Assembly: GCA_041635265.1 (NCBI GenBank)
Contig: JBFJJV010000002.1
Location: 1-64,000 of the forward strand
DNA: 64,000 nucleotides
DNA from: Panacagrimonas sp041635265
Lineage (GTDB): Bacteria > Pseudomonadota > Gammaproteobacteria > Nevskiales > Nevskiaceae
Direction: 5' to 3'
The translations under genes were made by a program, and so were the position numbers. The notes under the pieces are model-generated. The model was not told where the DNA came from. It worked only from the letters and a program-made list of their open reading frames with translations, and did no database searches. Below are positions 35,350-44,189 of the stretch, in pieces. Position 1 is the stretch's first letter, and every line of letters begins with the position of its first letter.

Positions 35350-36173
35350 CGCTGGGGCTGATCATGCTCAGCCTCGGTCTGTCTCTGACCATTGATGACT
35401 TTCGTCGTGTTCTGGTCTATCCCAAGGCCGTGCTGATTGCACTAGTCTGCCAGACGCTGATACTTCCGCTAATCTGCTTTGCCATTGTCATTGGCTATTC
35501 CCTGCCCCCTGATCTGGCAGTGGGTCTGATGCTGCGCTCCGCTACACCTGGCGGAATTACGGCCAATTTATTCAGCCATGTCTCAAACGGTGACGTCGCG
35601 CTCAACATCACCTTGACCGCTATTAATTCTCTGCTTGCCCTGATGACCCTGCCCCTCATCTTGGGCCTGTCGATGCATTATTTTCTGGCTGCTGATCAGG
35701 CGGTGCCGCCGCAGTTCAGTAAAATTGCCCAGGTTTTCGTAATTATCGTCGGTCCGGTTGGTCTGGGCATGTTTCTTCGCACCCGATTCCCCGCTCTCGC
35801 CGCTCGCATGGCCAAGCCTGCAAAGGTTCTTTCGGGTCTTCTGCTGCTGCTCATGGCCGCGCTGGTAATTGACAGAGAATGGTCAACAATCACTCTGTAT
35901 TTCGCTACTTTGGGTGGCGCCGTGCTGAGCTTCAATCTGCTCAGCTTGGGAATTGGCTACGGAGCCGGGCTCATTACTCGACTGGAACGTCGCCAGGCCA
36001 TCGCCATCGGAATGGAGGTCGGCATACACAATGCGACTATCGCCATGGCCATCGCCCTGAGCCCGAGCATTCTGAATAACCCGACCATGGCAGTTCCCGC
36101 AGGAATGTATGGCGTGCTCATGCTCTTTACCGCCGCAATCTTCGGCGTGCTGGTCAATTTGAAACGGAAGTAA
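35328..36173 (+). CDS. Bile acid:sodium symporter family (BASS) transporter
   Basis: A 281-residue inner-membrane protein with about nine or ten hydrophobic segments. Family marks are LGLSLTIDDFRRVL near the N-terminus, the conserved MLRSATPGGITANLFSHVSNGDVALN (around 68–93, which carries the crossover and sodium site), and a second-half EVGIHNATIAM. It probably imports an organic anion with Na+; despite the name, bile acids are not implied. The start codon lies inside a perfect inverted repeat (35326–35349), and no clear ribosome site precedes it. Confidence 0.9.
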   Translation: MVMFLTIALGLIMLSLGLSLTIDDFRRVLVYPKAVLIALVCQTLILPLICFAIVIGYSLPPDLAVGLMLRSATPGGITANLFSHVSNGDVALNITLTAINSLLALMTLPLILGLSMHYFLAADQAVPPQFSKIAQVFVIIVGPVGLGMFLRTRFPALAARMAKPAKVLSGLLLLLMAALVIDREWSTITLYFATLGGAVLSFNLLSLGIGYGAGLITRLERRQAIAIGMEVGIHNATIAMAIALSPSILNNPTMAVPAGMYGVLMLFTAAIFGVLVNLKRK

Positions 36174-36212
36174 TCGGGCAGGAAATCATTTCTGAAAAGG
36201 GTCGAACTGTGG

Positions 36213-37070
36213 CTATTGGAGTTCTTTGTGCTTGCTCACGACCGGTTCAAACTGAGAGCAAAAACGTTGCTGCAATTTTTCCACGAGATAGACGCTGCGG
36301 TGCTGCCCGCCTGTACAACCGATACCGATGGTGACGTAAGCGCGCTCCTGCTTCCTGAATACCGACAACCAAGGCTCGAGAAAATCGCCGATGTCCTTGA
36401 GCATCCGGCCCACCGCTTCATGCTCATCGAACCACGCCATCACGCGTGGATCTCGGCCTGTCAAAGGTTGCAAATCTGGTATCCAGTGCGGGTTGGGCAG
36501 GCAACGTACATCGAACAAAAAATCGCAGCCTCCGGGCACGCCATTTTTGAAACCGAAAGACAGAAATTGCACTGACAGATTTCCTTGTGCCGCTTCGGGC
36601 AGCCGCTCGTGCAAAGCCTCACGGAGTTGGTAGAGGTTCATCTCCGATGTATCCAGCGGTTCATCAGCAAGATTGGCAATGGGCGAAATGAGATCGCGTT
36701 CACTGGCGATGGCCTCCGCAAGTGACTTTTGCCCTGCGGCCAGGGGATGCGGTCGGCGCGTCGCGCCATAACGCTCCAAAATCACTGCATCCGATGCGGT
36801 GAGAAACAAGACGTGAACTTCTACGCCTCGTTTTCGTAGCCGCGTCAGATGTTGAGGAAAGCGCGCGATTTCCGCAGCAGATTCGCGCGCGTCCAGACCG
36901 ATGGCAAGTCGCTGGTAGCGCGGATCGTTCTTGGCCGCCAGCCTGAAAATCATTGGCGCCAGCAGCGCTAGCGGGATGTTGTCGATCGTTGCGTAACCCA
37001 GATCCTCGTACTGTTTGAGGGCAACCGTTTTTCCGGCACCAGACAGGCCGCTAACGATGATGAGCTTCAT
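36213..37070 (-). CDS. rapZ: RNase adapter protein RapZ
   Basis: A 285-residue P-loop protein (Walker A GLSGAGKTVALKQ at residues ~8–20). The C-terminal half has VPGGCDFLFDVRCLPNPHW and the near-invariant VTIGIGCTGGQHRSVYL. In enterobacteria RapZ senses glucosamine-6-phosphate and guides RNase E to the sRNA GlmZ, thereby controlling GlmS. ATG 37070 overlaps the ptsN stop (ATGA), which sets the start. In many relatives NPr (ptsO) follows; here a convergent BASS gene follows instead. Confidence 0.94.
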   Translation of the reverse strand: MKLIIVSGLSGAGKTVALKQYEDLGYATIDNIPLALLAPMIFRLAAKNDPRYQRLAIGLDARESAAEIARFPQHLTRLRKRGVEVHVLFLTASDAVILERYGATRRPHPLAAGQKSLAEAIASERDLISPIANLADEPLDTSEMNLYQLREALHERLPEAAQGNLSVQFLSFGFKNGVPGGCDFLFDVRCLPNPHWIPDLQPLTGRDPRVMAWFDEHEAVGRMLKDIGDFLEPWLSVFRKQERAYVTIGIGCTGGQHRSVYLVEKLQQRFCSQFEPVVSKHKELQ

Positions 37071-37522
37071 CGGGCAGATGCACACAATAGTTCATACAAG
37101 ACGGTGGAATCTTGTGCAGCGCGCAATTGATTGCAGAATTCGGAGTCTGAAAAGAGTTCAGCCATCTCCGACAAATGGGCCAGATCCTCTTTACCCGCAC
37201 CTTGGGGCACTAACAGTCCAAATACCAGATCCACGGGATCTCCATCGTTGGCATCGTAATCGACCGAATGCTTGAGCCGAACAAAGGCAGCGATGCTGTC
37301 CTTGATGCCAGTGATGCGGCCATGTGGAATCCCGACACCGTGACCCAATCCAGTACTGCCTAATCTCTCCCTTGTCGTCAGACTGCTGAAGACTTCGGCC
37401 TGATTCAGGCCCGGAACAGCGGAACTCAGTAAATGTGACAAGGCCTCCAATGCTTTCTTCTTGCTGTTGGCAGCCGTGCCGCTGACTACGCGGTCTGCAC
37501 TGAGGATTGCGGTGAGATTCAT
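37067..37522 (-). CDS. ptsN: Nitrogen PTS EIIA component PtsN
   Basis: A 151-residue EIIA(Ntr) regulator. The phospho-histidine is His67 in GLGHGVGIPHGR, and LVFGLLVPQGAGKEDLAHL is the usual following core. EIIA(Ntr) takes phosphate from NPr and controls potassium transport, nitrogen responses and stress genes. It lies downstream of hpf across a strong terminator, so it must have its own promoter or rely on readthrough. It overlaps rapZ by four bases. Confidence 0.94.
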   Translation of the reverse strand: MNLTAILSADRVVSGTAANSKKKALEALSHLLSSAVPGLNQAEVFSSLTTRERLGSTGLGHGVGIPHGRITGIKDSIAAFVRLKHSVDYDANDGDPVDLVFGLLVPQGAGKEDLAHLSEMAELFSDSEFCNQLRAAQDSTVLYELLCASAR

Positions 37523-37617
37523 TACTACTGCTGCTCCAGGAAGGCCCTAGGCCGTCGTGCCGATGATTATGAGGGCTGTCGCCGGCAAATGTCCCCCCAC
37601 TCACTGCTGATCCAACT

Positions 37618-37649
37618 AAAAAGCCCCGCTCAGTGACCTGAGCGGGGCT
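37618..37649 (-). terminator. Rho-independent terminator after hpf
   Basis: AGCCCCGCTCA (37622–37632) pairs exactly with TGAGCGGGGCT (37639–37649) around a six-base loop. Five adenines at 37618–37622 give a T-run on the minus strand. It lies just past the hpf stop and separates rpoN–hpf from ptsN–rapZ. Confidence 0.87.
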
Positions 37650-37667
37650 CGATTGCCAGTGAGGAGG

Positions 37668-37991
37668 CTATTGGACGGTGCGCTTGAGCGATTCCTTGGC
37701 TCGGTGATCGCGCAGCTTCTCCTTGTGACGACGCGTTTGCTGATCGAGCTTGTCGATCAGCGCATCAATTGCAGCATACATATCCGAATCAACGACCGCT
37801 TGCGCGTGCATGTCCGTCCCGCTGGCGTGAACAGTTGCCTCGGCCTTGTGTCGCATTTTCTCGACTGAAAGGATGACATCCGTATTGATCAAGTGATCAA
37901 AGTGTCTCTCAATTCGCTTGAGTTTCGTTTCGACGTACTCGCGCAGCGGCGGGGTCAGATCGAGATGGTGACCGGAGATGTTTAAATTCAT
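37668..37991 (-). CDS. hpf: Ribosome hibernation-promoting factor, short form
   Basis: A 107-residue HPF/RaiA-type protein that binds the 30S decoding centre in stationary phase. The sequence begins MNLNISGHHLDLTPPLREYV, with conserved VETKLKRIERHF and the basic C-terminal helix DKLDQQTRRHKEKLRDH. ATG 37991 is used since the 21 upstream codons are unlike the family. It follows rpoN by about 60 bp, the order seen in most gammaproteobacteria, and is closed by a terminator. There is no long-HPF C-terminal dimerisation domain. Confidence 0.93.
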   Translation of the reverse strand: MNLNISGHHLDLTPPLREYVETKLKRIERHFDHLINTDVILSVEKMRHKAEATVHASGTDMHAQAVVDSDMYAAIDALIDKLDQQTRRHKEKLRDHRAKESLKRTVQ

Positions 37992-38050
37992 CGACAATGC
38001 CTCCAAAAAGGGGGTATTCACCCCAAAAAAATTGTGTGCGCAAGCAGCGT

Positions 38051-39517
38051 TCAAGCTGCCGCTTTCCGTTCATGCGAGGGCGGAATCTTCAGTGCCTCGC
38101 GGTATTTGGCAACGGTGCGTCTTGCTACCTTGATCCCTTCTTCCAGCAAAAGTTCAGCCAGATTGGAATCTGACAGCGGACGCAAGGGCTCTTCGGCAGT
38201 GATCAGACGCTTGATCATGGCCTGTATCGCGGTTGCGGATGCGATGCCACCCTGCGTGGTGGCAACGTGACTGGAGAAAAAATATTTAAGTTCGTAGAGT
38301 CCGCGTGGGGTCAGCATATATTTGTTGGCAGTGGCCCGAGACACCGTTGATTCGTGAATCCCCAAGGTTTCTGATACGTCTCTGAGGACCAGCGGTCTCA
38401 TAGCCTCCTCCCCGTATTCGAGAAACGCGCGCTGTTCTTCAACCACACATCTCGCGACACGTAGAATCGTGTCGTTGCGAGATTCCAGACTGTTGATGAA
38501 ATAGCGGGCTTCCTGCAGGTGTTGCTTGAGTTCGACTTGCTCCTTGGATTGATCAGCTCGCTTGATAAAGCCCTGATATTGACGATTGATACGCAGCTTC
38601 GGCGTATGTTCCGGGTTGAGCGCGACTTTCCAGCGGCCCTTTTCTCGGGTAACCACCACATCCGGTGACAGATAGCTGGACTCATGAGCCTGGAACGGAG
38701 CGCCGGGATGCGGCTGCAGGCTACGAATCAGGCTCAGCCCCAGATCGACATCCACCGCAGTCAGACCCGTCTCGCGCACTAGCGCCGCCTGATCTCGTTT
38801 GGCAATCAGGCCCAGCCCGCACTCGACAATCTCCATGGCCGCCCACCGGCCAGGCACGCTTCGCGGCATCTGCCGCAGTTGAATTTGCATGCATTCAGAA
38901 AGGTCACGCGCGCCAACCCCGGCTGGATCGAAGGCCTGAAGTTGCTCTAATACCGCCTCTACATCACGATTGGACGCGCTCAACAACTCTAGGAGTTGCT
39001 CACAAAGTTCTTCCCACGCCTCGAGATAACCCTGCTCGTTAACACTGTCGATGAGGTGGGCCATGATCGCTGACTCAACGGGATCAAGCTCCGCGACTCG
39101 CGCTTGCGCGATCAAATGGCCCTGCAAGGACTCACTGACGTGCGCGTTAGCCTGTAAATAATCTTGCAGGCTGTCATCCGCACTCGCCGATTGACTGGCT
39201 GGGAGATGATCATCAAAAACATCTTCCCATTCCACATCGACCGACATCTCCTCCGGGACCGTCTCCTCTGCCTTGACCTCTCCAAGTGGTCCCTCGCCCT
39301 CGCTATTGGTGTCAGTGGGCGTAGCCGTCTCGTCCATGCTGAACTCGGGAGCATCGGAATCATCTTCGTCCGCCTCCAGCATCAGATTGGAATCCAGAGC
39401 CTGCTGAATCTCCATTTCGAGGTCTAGCGTGGAGAGCTGCAGGAGGCGAATCGCCTGCTGCAGCGCGGGGGTCATGGTCAGCCCCATGCCCTGTCGTAAA
39501 GCCAGAGACTGCTTCAC
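38051..39517 (-). CDS. rpoN: RNA polymerase sigma-54 factor
   Basis: A 488-residue sigma-54. Region I is the glutamine/leucine-rich N-terminus (LALRQGMGLTMTPALQQAIRLLQLS at residues 4–28) that contacts enhancer-binding activators. An acidic region II follows (~50–120). The core-binding region III and the DNA-binding part include TVSRATANKYM, and the RpoN box lies at ARRTVAKYRE near residue 470. The position between lptB and hpf is conserved. It directs nitrogen, motility and other activator-dependent promoters. Confidence 0.96.
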   Translation of the reverse strand: MKQSLALRQGMGLTMTPALQQAIRLLQLSTLDLEMEIQQALDSNLMLEADEDDSDAPEFSMDETATPTDTNSEGEGPLGEVKAEETVPEEMSVDVEWEDVFDDHLPASQSASADDSLQDYLQANAHVSESLQGHLIAQARVAELDPVESAIMAHLIDSVNEQGYLEAWEELCEQLLELLSASNRDVEAVLEQLQAFDPAGVGARDLSECMQIQLRQMPRSVPGRWAAMEIVECGLGLIAKRDQAALVRETGLTAVDVDLGLSLIRSLQPHPGAPFQAHESSYLSPDVVVTREKGRWKVALNPEHTPKLRINRQYQGFIKRADQSKEQVELKQHLQEARYFINSLESRNDTILRVARCVVEEQRAFLEYGEEAMRPLVLRDVSETLGIHESTVSRATANKYMLTPRGLYELKYFFSSHVATTQGGIASATAIQAMIKRLITAEEPLRPLSDSNLAELLLEEGIKVARRTVAKYREALKIPPSHERKAAA

Positions 39518-39714
39518 GAAATTTCCAATTCAGTTACGCGATCAAATCGACCCATGCCCTGATTTTATACGCAGGTATGACTTTTGCTTCAATCTTTTTC
39601 GTGCTCGTCCGGTTAGCGGAGACGAACGGTCGCTTGAGCGACTGGAGGCACTGCCCTGAAAGTCGCCCTATCTGCATTAAATTTATTTTACACCTGATTG
39701 TTTTATTTAATCAT

Positions 39715-40449
39715 TTACAGCTTGAACTGTTCGCCCAAATAGACCTTGCGCACGATCTCATTCTCGAGCAACGCGGTAGGCAGCCCCTCGGCGATAACAC
39801 TCCCTTCGGCAAGAATATAAGCACGTTCGCACAGGGCGAGCGTCTCCCGAACGTTGTGATCTGTGATCAATACGCCGATGCCGCGATCGCGCAAGTGATG
39901 AACAATATTCTGAATATCGCCGACGGCGATCGGATCCACCCCGGCGAAGGGCTCATCAAGCAACACGAAACGGGGATTAGCTGCCAATGATCGGGCAATC
40001 TCGACCCGCCGCCGCTCGCCGCCCGAGAGAGATTCACCAATCCCCTCTCGGATGTGCTCGATATGCAGATCACCGAGCAGCCGCTCCAGTTCCGATTTGC
40101 GGTCTTTCGCGGTCAAATCCTTGCGCAGCTCCAGAATGGCGAGAATATTATCGGCCACGCTGAGCTTTCGAAATACCGACGCTTCCTGTGGGAGATAGCC
40201 CACGCCCAGCCGGGCGCGCGCATGCATGGGCAACTTCGTGATGTCTTGTCCGTCGAGTTCGATCTTCCCCCCGTCTGCTTTGACCAGGCCTACGATCATG
40301 TAAAACGAGGTGGTTTTGCCCGCGCCGTTGGGTCCGAGAAGTCCGACGATTTCGCCGGCCCGGAGGCTAACGGAAACATCGCGCACCACGGTACGTCGCT
40401 TGTATTTCTTGACCAGGCCAGTGGCGCTGAGAATGGAAACCTCACTCAC
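39715..40449 (-). CDS. lptB: LPS export ABC transporter ATP-binding protein LptB
   Basis: A 244-residue ABC ATPase powering lipopolysaccharide extraction from the inner membrane with LptFG and LptC. Walker A is GPNGAGKTTSF, the Q-loop has YLPQEASVF, the signature is LSGGERRRVEIAR, and Walker B is FVLLDEPFAGVDP. GTG 40449 overlaps the lptA stop (GTGAGT). LptF and LptG are not in the window, as is usual; they sit at a separate locus. About 200 bp separate it from rpoN. Confidence 0.96.
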   Translation of the reverse strand: MSEVSILSATGLVKKYKRRTVVRDVSVSLRAGEIVGLLGPNGAGKTTSFYMIVGLVKADGGKIELDGQDITKLPMHARARLGVGYLPQEASVFRKLSVADNILAILELRKDLTAKDRKSELERLLGDLHIEHIREGIGESLSGGERRRVEIARSLAANPRFVLLDEPFAGVDPIAVGDIQNIVHHLRDRGIGVLITDHNVRETLALCERAYILAEGSVIAEGLPTALLENEIVRKVYLGEQFKL

Positions 40450-41225
40450 TTGCTCTTCGACTCCACTCGGGGCGCGTCCTGCGCTCCGACCTTGGCCCCG
40501 GGGATCGATGGCCCGCGCATTTCTTCGCTTGTTTCATCGATCGCGGGCGTCAAATCCGGCAATGGATCCTCGTCAAGAATTTCGAAATCGGAATCAGTCT
40601 CACCCTGCGCCGCGCCAGTGCGCGCAGGCTGCTGAATGACGATTTCGACCTGTCCCGCAGCGCGAATGCGCCGCTGCGCGACTTCATAGCGAACCCTTTC
40701 GCCTCTGATGACATCGGTCCCGCGGGTCAGCCGGGCGTCGCCTAGAATTTCCACGGTGTCTGTCCGCGAGCGGTAAATCAACTCCTTGGCTCGGGCCGAA
40801 ACGGGCTGGAGCCGATCCTTGCTGCCTCCGGCAATGCCAGCATGATCCAGGGTAGCGGGCTCGCCGATCACAGTGGCTTCAAATTGACCATCGTCACCTT
40901 GCTTGAGTTTAAGCAGCTTGCCACTGAGCTTGAGATCACCCGATTCCAGACGCACGTTTCCGCTGTAGACCATGGCGCCGCCTTTCTGCCATTCGGCTCG
41001 ATCTGACAGGATCTTCACAGGCCCGGTCGGGCGCAAGGCTCCGCCTTTTTTGCTTGATGAAACTTGAGCTTGAGCAGACTGCGTCAGCAAGCCGACGATC
41101 AAGCCCGCTGCAAGCGCACGCAGCCCCCCGCACCGAATCTGACGGATTCGAAGTGCAGCAGCGCCGCCAGAGAAAAGCGGTTTCGCCGTCGACCTTTTGT
41201 TTGCCCCTGCATCAGGGAAGTACAT
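40446..41225 (-). CDS. lptA: LPS transport periplasmic protein LptA
   Basis: A 259-residue periplasmic bridge protein of the Lpt machine. ATG 41225 (GGAG seven bases upstream) overlaps the lptC end. The first ~40 residues include the hydrophobic export segment ALAAGLIVGLLTQSAQAQ. The jellyroll domain is seen in ILSDRAEWQKGGAMVYSGNV, LYGLKQGD-like strands and VIRGERVRYEVAQRRI. A Pro/Glu-rich C-terminal tail (~205–259) is longer than in E. coli LptA (185 residues). Overlaps lptB downstream. Confidence 0.9.
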   Translation of the reverse strand: MYFPDAGANKRSTAKPLFSGGAAALRIRQIRCGGLRALAAGLIVGLLTQSAQAQVSSSKKGGALRPTGPVKILSDRAEWQKGGAMVYSGNVRLESGDLKLSGKLLKLKQGDDGQFEATVIGEPATLDHAGIAGGSKDRLQPVSARAKELIYRSRTDTVEILGDARLTRGTDVIRGERVRYEVAQRRIRAAGQVEIVIQQPARTGAAQGETDSDFEILDEDPLPDLTPAIDETSEEMRGPSIPGAKVGAQDAPRVESKSK

Positions 41226-41763
41226 AGTGAATCTCCACATCATGTTGCAAAACAACTGCCTCTTCCTTGCCGCTGATCCGGAGACCCTTTGCTCGTCCCA
41301 ATCGACTGGCACTGCGCATGGTGACCTTGGCGTCTGTCACCAGAAGATCTTCCACCGAATCGACCCAGACATCTTCAGTATTGAAGATCAGAGCCTCGCC
41401 ATCTGGCCAGTGCCCATCGCCTTCGACTCCGCCCGACAAATGCAGCAGGCTTCTGTTTTGTGGCGGAGAATAACCTTTCGGTGCTCGCGCTTCCCAGGGA
41501 CCACCGTCACTCCCCTCGATTTTTACCGAAAAATTTTCGAGCCGAGCCGACTCGTCGTCAAAGTAGCGAATGATGTTTGCCCGGCCGGTTACGCGAACGG
41601 TGCCGTCATCGTCATGGCTTTTCCAGCTCGCACCACGGATAAGGTGGCGAGCCTGTTCCTCGCCAGAGTCCTCAGAGATGGTTGGCCTAGCGTCCTCTCT
41701 GAGCGTCAACAGCACCACGGCCATCAGCGTGGCGGCGACCAGGGGGGCGAGATAGCGAATCAT
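41212..41763 (-). CDS. lptC: LPS export protein LptC
   Basis: A 183-residue bitopic inner-membrane protein with one N-terminal helix (LAPLVAATLMAVVLLTL) and a periplasmic beta-jellyroll that hands LPS to LptA. Family text includes NIIRYFDDESARLENFSV and, at the C-terminus, GLRISGKEEAVVLQHDVEIHYV. It overlaps the kdsC stop by four bases and the lptA start by 14 bases, so kdsC–lptC–lptA–lptB are translationally linked. Confidence 0.92.
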   Translation of the reverse strand: MIRYLAPLVAATLMAVVLLTLREDARPTISEDSGEEQARHLIRGASWKSHDDDGTVRVTGRANIIRYFDDESARLENFSVKIEGSDGGPWEARAPKGYSPPQNRSLLHLSGGVEGDGHWPDGEALIFNTEDVWVDSVEDLLVTDAKVTMRSASRLGRAKGLRISGKEEAVVLQHDVEIHYVLP

Positions 41764-42290
41764 TGGGCCGCGATTCTTGCCTCAAGAATCAAATCAGCTG
41801 CATCGCGAATCGCCCCGGCGCCACCGCTGGATTCACTCACATAGTGAGCCGCAGCCTTTGCCTTGCGATGCGCGTCCGCGGGCGTCATCGCCAAGCCCAC
41901 GCGCATCATCAGTGGTAGATCAGGTACATCGTCGCCCATCATTGCGCATTGCTCGTCGCTCAGGCCCAATTCGTCGCGAATGCGCTCATAAGCCGGGAGC
42001 TTGATCTCGGTATCCAGCACGATGTACTTGAGACCCAGCCATTCAAGTCTCTTCTGCATGGCCTCTGAAGGGCGGCCAGAAATAACCGCAACCTCGACGC
42101 CGGCCTTCATCAGAGCCTTCATGCCCCAACCATCCCGAACATTGACCGCTTTGAGCTCCTCGCCATCCGGGGTCAGATATAACTTGCAATCGGTCATCAC
42201 GCCATCGATATCCAGAAACAGACAAGCAATCCTGGACGCACGTCGCTGAACCTCCGCCGACCAGATTTCAGTTGTCGATGGCTCGCTCAT
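41760..42290 (-). CDS. kdsC: KDO-8-phosphate phosphatase KdsC
   Basis: A 176-residue HAD phosphatase that releases phosphate from 3-deoxy-D-manno-octulosonate 8-phosphate to give KDO. The HAD nucleophile motif is FLDIDGVMTDCKLYL; motif III and the magnesium loop are in MMGDDVPDLPLMMRVG. No cap domain is present, as expected for a tetrameric C0-type enzyme. It abuts kdsD, sharing the end base, and overlaps lptC. Confidence 0.95.
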   Translation of the reverse strand: MSEPSTTEIWSAEVQRRASRIACLFLDIDGVMTDCKLYLTPDGEELKAVNVRDGWGMKALMKAGVEVAVISGRPSEAMQKRLEWLGLKYIVLDTEIKLPAYERIRDELGLSDEQCAMMGDDVPDLPLMMRVGLAMTPADAHRKAKAAAHYVSESSGGAGAIRDAADLILEARIAAQ

Positions 42291-43264
42291 CAGACCACTC
42301 CCGCACGTAGAAGATCGTGCATATGCACCACGCCGATGAGGCGCTGTGCCTCGTCCTTGACCAGCAGCACAGACACCTTGTGCTCCTCCATCTGCTGCAC
42401 CGCCTCGGCGGCCATATGATCGGCAAGCACGGAATAACCACCTCGGGTCATGACCTTGTCAATACTGAGTTCATGCACATCCAGGCCATTGTCGAGTGTG
42501 CGTCGCAAATCACCGTCCGTATAAATCCCGGCCACGGTCTGATCTGCGTTGAGCACTGCTGTCATGCCCAGCCCCTTGCGCGTCATCTCCAACAGAGCGG
42601 CGGTCAACGGTGTCCCAGGTGCCACGCAGGGCAACTGATCACCGCTTCGCATAACGTCACTGATACGCAGCAGAAGACGACGACCGAGCGCGCCGCCGGG
42701 GTGCGAAAGAGCGAAGTCCTCGGGCGTAAAGCCACGCGCTTCGAGCAATGACACTGCCAGTGCATCACCCATGGCCAGGCAGGCCGTGGTGCTCGCGGTC
42801 GGTGCCAAGTTCAGCGGACAGGCTTCCTTGGAGACCGACACATCCAGATGGACATCCGCCGCCTTGGCCAGCGTGGAATGGGGCTTCCCGGTCATGGCAA
42901 TCACCGGCGCGGCCATACGCTTGAACAAGGGCAGTATGGTCAGCACCTCGGGTGTTTCACCAGAATTGCTGAGCGCGAGAACGACATCCTGCCGCGTCAC
43001 CATACCGAGATCGCCATGACTGGCCTCACCCGGGTGCACAAAAAACGCCGGCGTGCCCGTAGACGCCAGCGTGGCTGCAATCTTGCCGGCGATGTGGCCG
43101 GACTTGCCCATCCCGGTCACAACGACCCGGCCCTTGCAATTCAGCATCAGGGTGCAGGCTTTCTCGAAGGTCTCGTCCACGCGATCCACCAATGCGGCGA
43201 TCGCATCGCGTTCGATCTCAAGGGTTTGACGGCCCAGGTGCCGGAAATCGTGAATTGTGCTCAT
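42290..43264 (-). CDS. kdsD: Arabinose-5-phosphate isomerase KdsD
   Basis: A 324-residue isomerase converting ribulose-5-phosphate to arabinose-5-phosphate for KDO synthesis. An N-terminal SIS domain (~40–180) has VVTGMGKSGHIAGKIAATL and EASHGDLGM with the active histidine, followed by LALSNSGETPE. Two CBS domains (~205–320) end the protein. It heads the KDO/Lpt operon; the YrbG antiporter gene that often precedes kdsD is missing and a sirtuin gene runs divergently instead. Confidence 0.95.
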   Translation of the reverse strand: MSTIHDFRHLGRQTLEIERDAIAALVDRVDETFEKACTLMLNCKGRVVVTGMGKSGHIAGKIAATLASTGTPAFFVHPGEASHGDLGMVTRQDVVLALSNSGETPEVLTILPLFKRMAAPVIAMTGKPHSTLAKAADVHLDVSVSKEACPLNLAPTASTTACLAMGDALAVSLLEARGFTPEDFALSHPGGALGRRLLLRISDVMRSGDQLPCVAPGTPLTAALLEMTRKGLGMTAVLNADQTVAGIYTDGDLRRTLDNGLDVHELSIDKVMTRGGYSVLADHMAAEAVQQMEEHKVSVLLVKDEAQRLIGVVHMHDLLRAGVV

Positions 43265-43329
43265 AAGGTTAGGTATCGATTCAGGCTGGAAGTATAAGGT
43301 GCTCGCATCACAGGCTTTTGATTTCCGAT

Positions 43330-44064
43330 ATGGAACCGGCGCTAATTCTGGAAGATTACGGGCGAGTGGTCTTTTTTACCGGAGCCGGCATGAGCGCCGA
43401 GTCCGGGGTGCCGACCTATCGGGGGCGCGGCGGTGTCTGGGCCGAGTACCGCTTTGAAGACTATGCCTGCCAGCGCGCCTTCGAGGCCAATCCTGAAGGC
43501 GTGCTCGATTTTCACGAGATGCGCCGCAAGAAGGTTCTCGACTGCCAGCCACACGCAGGTCATGCCCTGATCAGTCAGTTGCAGCATGGGCACCGGCAGC
43601 TTGCGGTGGTGACGCAGAACATCGACGGCCTGCTGCAACGCGCCAATGTCGACGTCGCCGCCGAGCTACACGGTTCGCTGTGGCGAACCCGCTGCGAAAC
43701 CCACGGCCAGTTCAATGATCGTCAGACCCCGAGCTACGCCAACAGAACTTGCCCGGAATGTGGTCAATGGCTCCGGCCCGACATCACCTGGTTTGGCGAC
43801 CCGGTCGATAGCAAAGTTTTTGAGCACGTTGAAGGGCTGATCAGTACCGCGGATCTGTTCGTGGCCATTGGCACCTCAGGCGTGGTCTGGCCTGCGGCTG
43901 GCTTGGCCCAACTGGCGCGAAAATCCGGCACCCGCATGGCGGAAATCAACCCGGAAGAAAACCAGGCCTCGTCCCTGTACGAAATCAGAATCCGCGCGCC
44001 AGCAAGCACGGGTATCGCCCGCCTTTTCGGACTGAACGGCGAGCCCATCAGCCCCGAGACCTAA
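43330..44064 (+). CDS. Sir2 family NAD-dependent protein deacylase
   Basis: A ~244-residue sirtuin (start at ATG 43330; TTG 43318 also in frame). The NAD-binding GAGMSAESGVPTYRGRGGVW, catalytic histidine in AELHGSLWRTRC, TQNIDGLLQRA, and zinc-site TCPECGQWLRPDITWFGD are all present, resembling CobB/SIRT5 (class III). Class III enzymes have a Y-x-x-R pair for negatively charged acyl groups. Here the matching place is His62-x-x-Arg65 (FHEMRR), so the tyrosine is replaced. Substrate range (acetyl, succinyl, other) is thus open. It is divergent from kdsD. Confidence 0.9.
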   Translation: MEPALILEDYGRVVFFTGAGMSAESGVPTYRGRGGVWAEYRFEDYACQRAFEANPEGVLDFHEMRRKKVLDCQPHAGHALISQLQHGHRQLAVVTQNIDGLLQRANVDVAAELHGSLWRTRCETHGQFNDRQTPSYANRTCPECGQWLRPDITWFGDPVDSKVFEHVEGLISTADLFVAIGTSGVVWPAAGLAQLARKSGTRMAEINPEENQASSLYEIRIRAPASTGIARLFGLNGEPISPET

Positions 44065-44189
44065 AACCCGCCATCACGCTTGAGGCAGGCTTGCCATGAG
44101 GATTACGGCGTCGGACAAGGCGGCGGCACATGGGTAGTACTTGCCTCGCAGTGCCTGATTCGGCGCGCGAAAGCGCCCTGGCGAGGAAA

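Noticed and set aside
44160..44180. Hairpin (GGCGC…GCGCC) between the sirtuin and photolyase genes as a terminator
   Set aside because: The stem is only five base pairs with no T-run on either strand.
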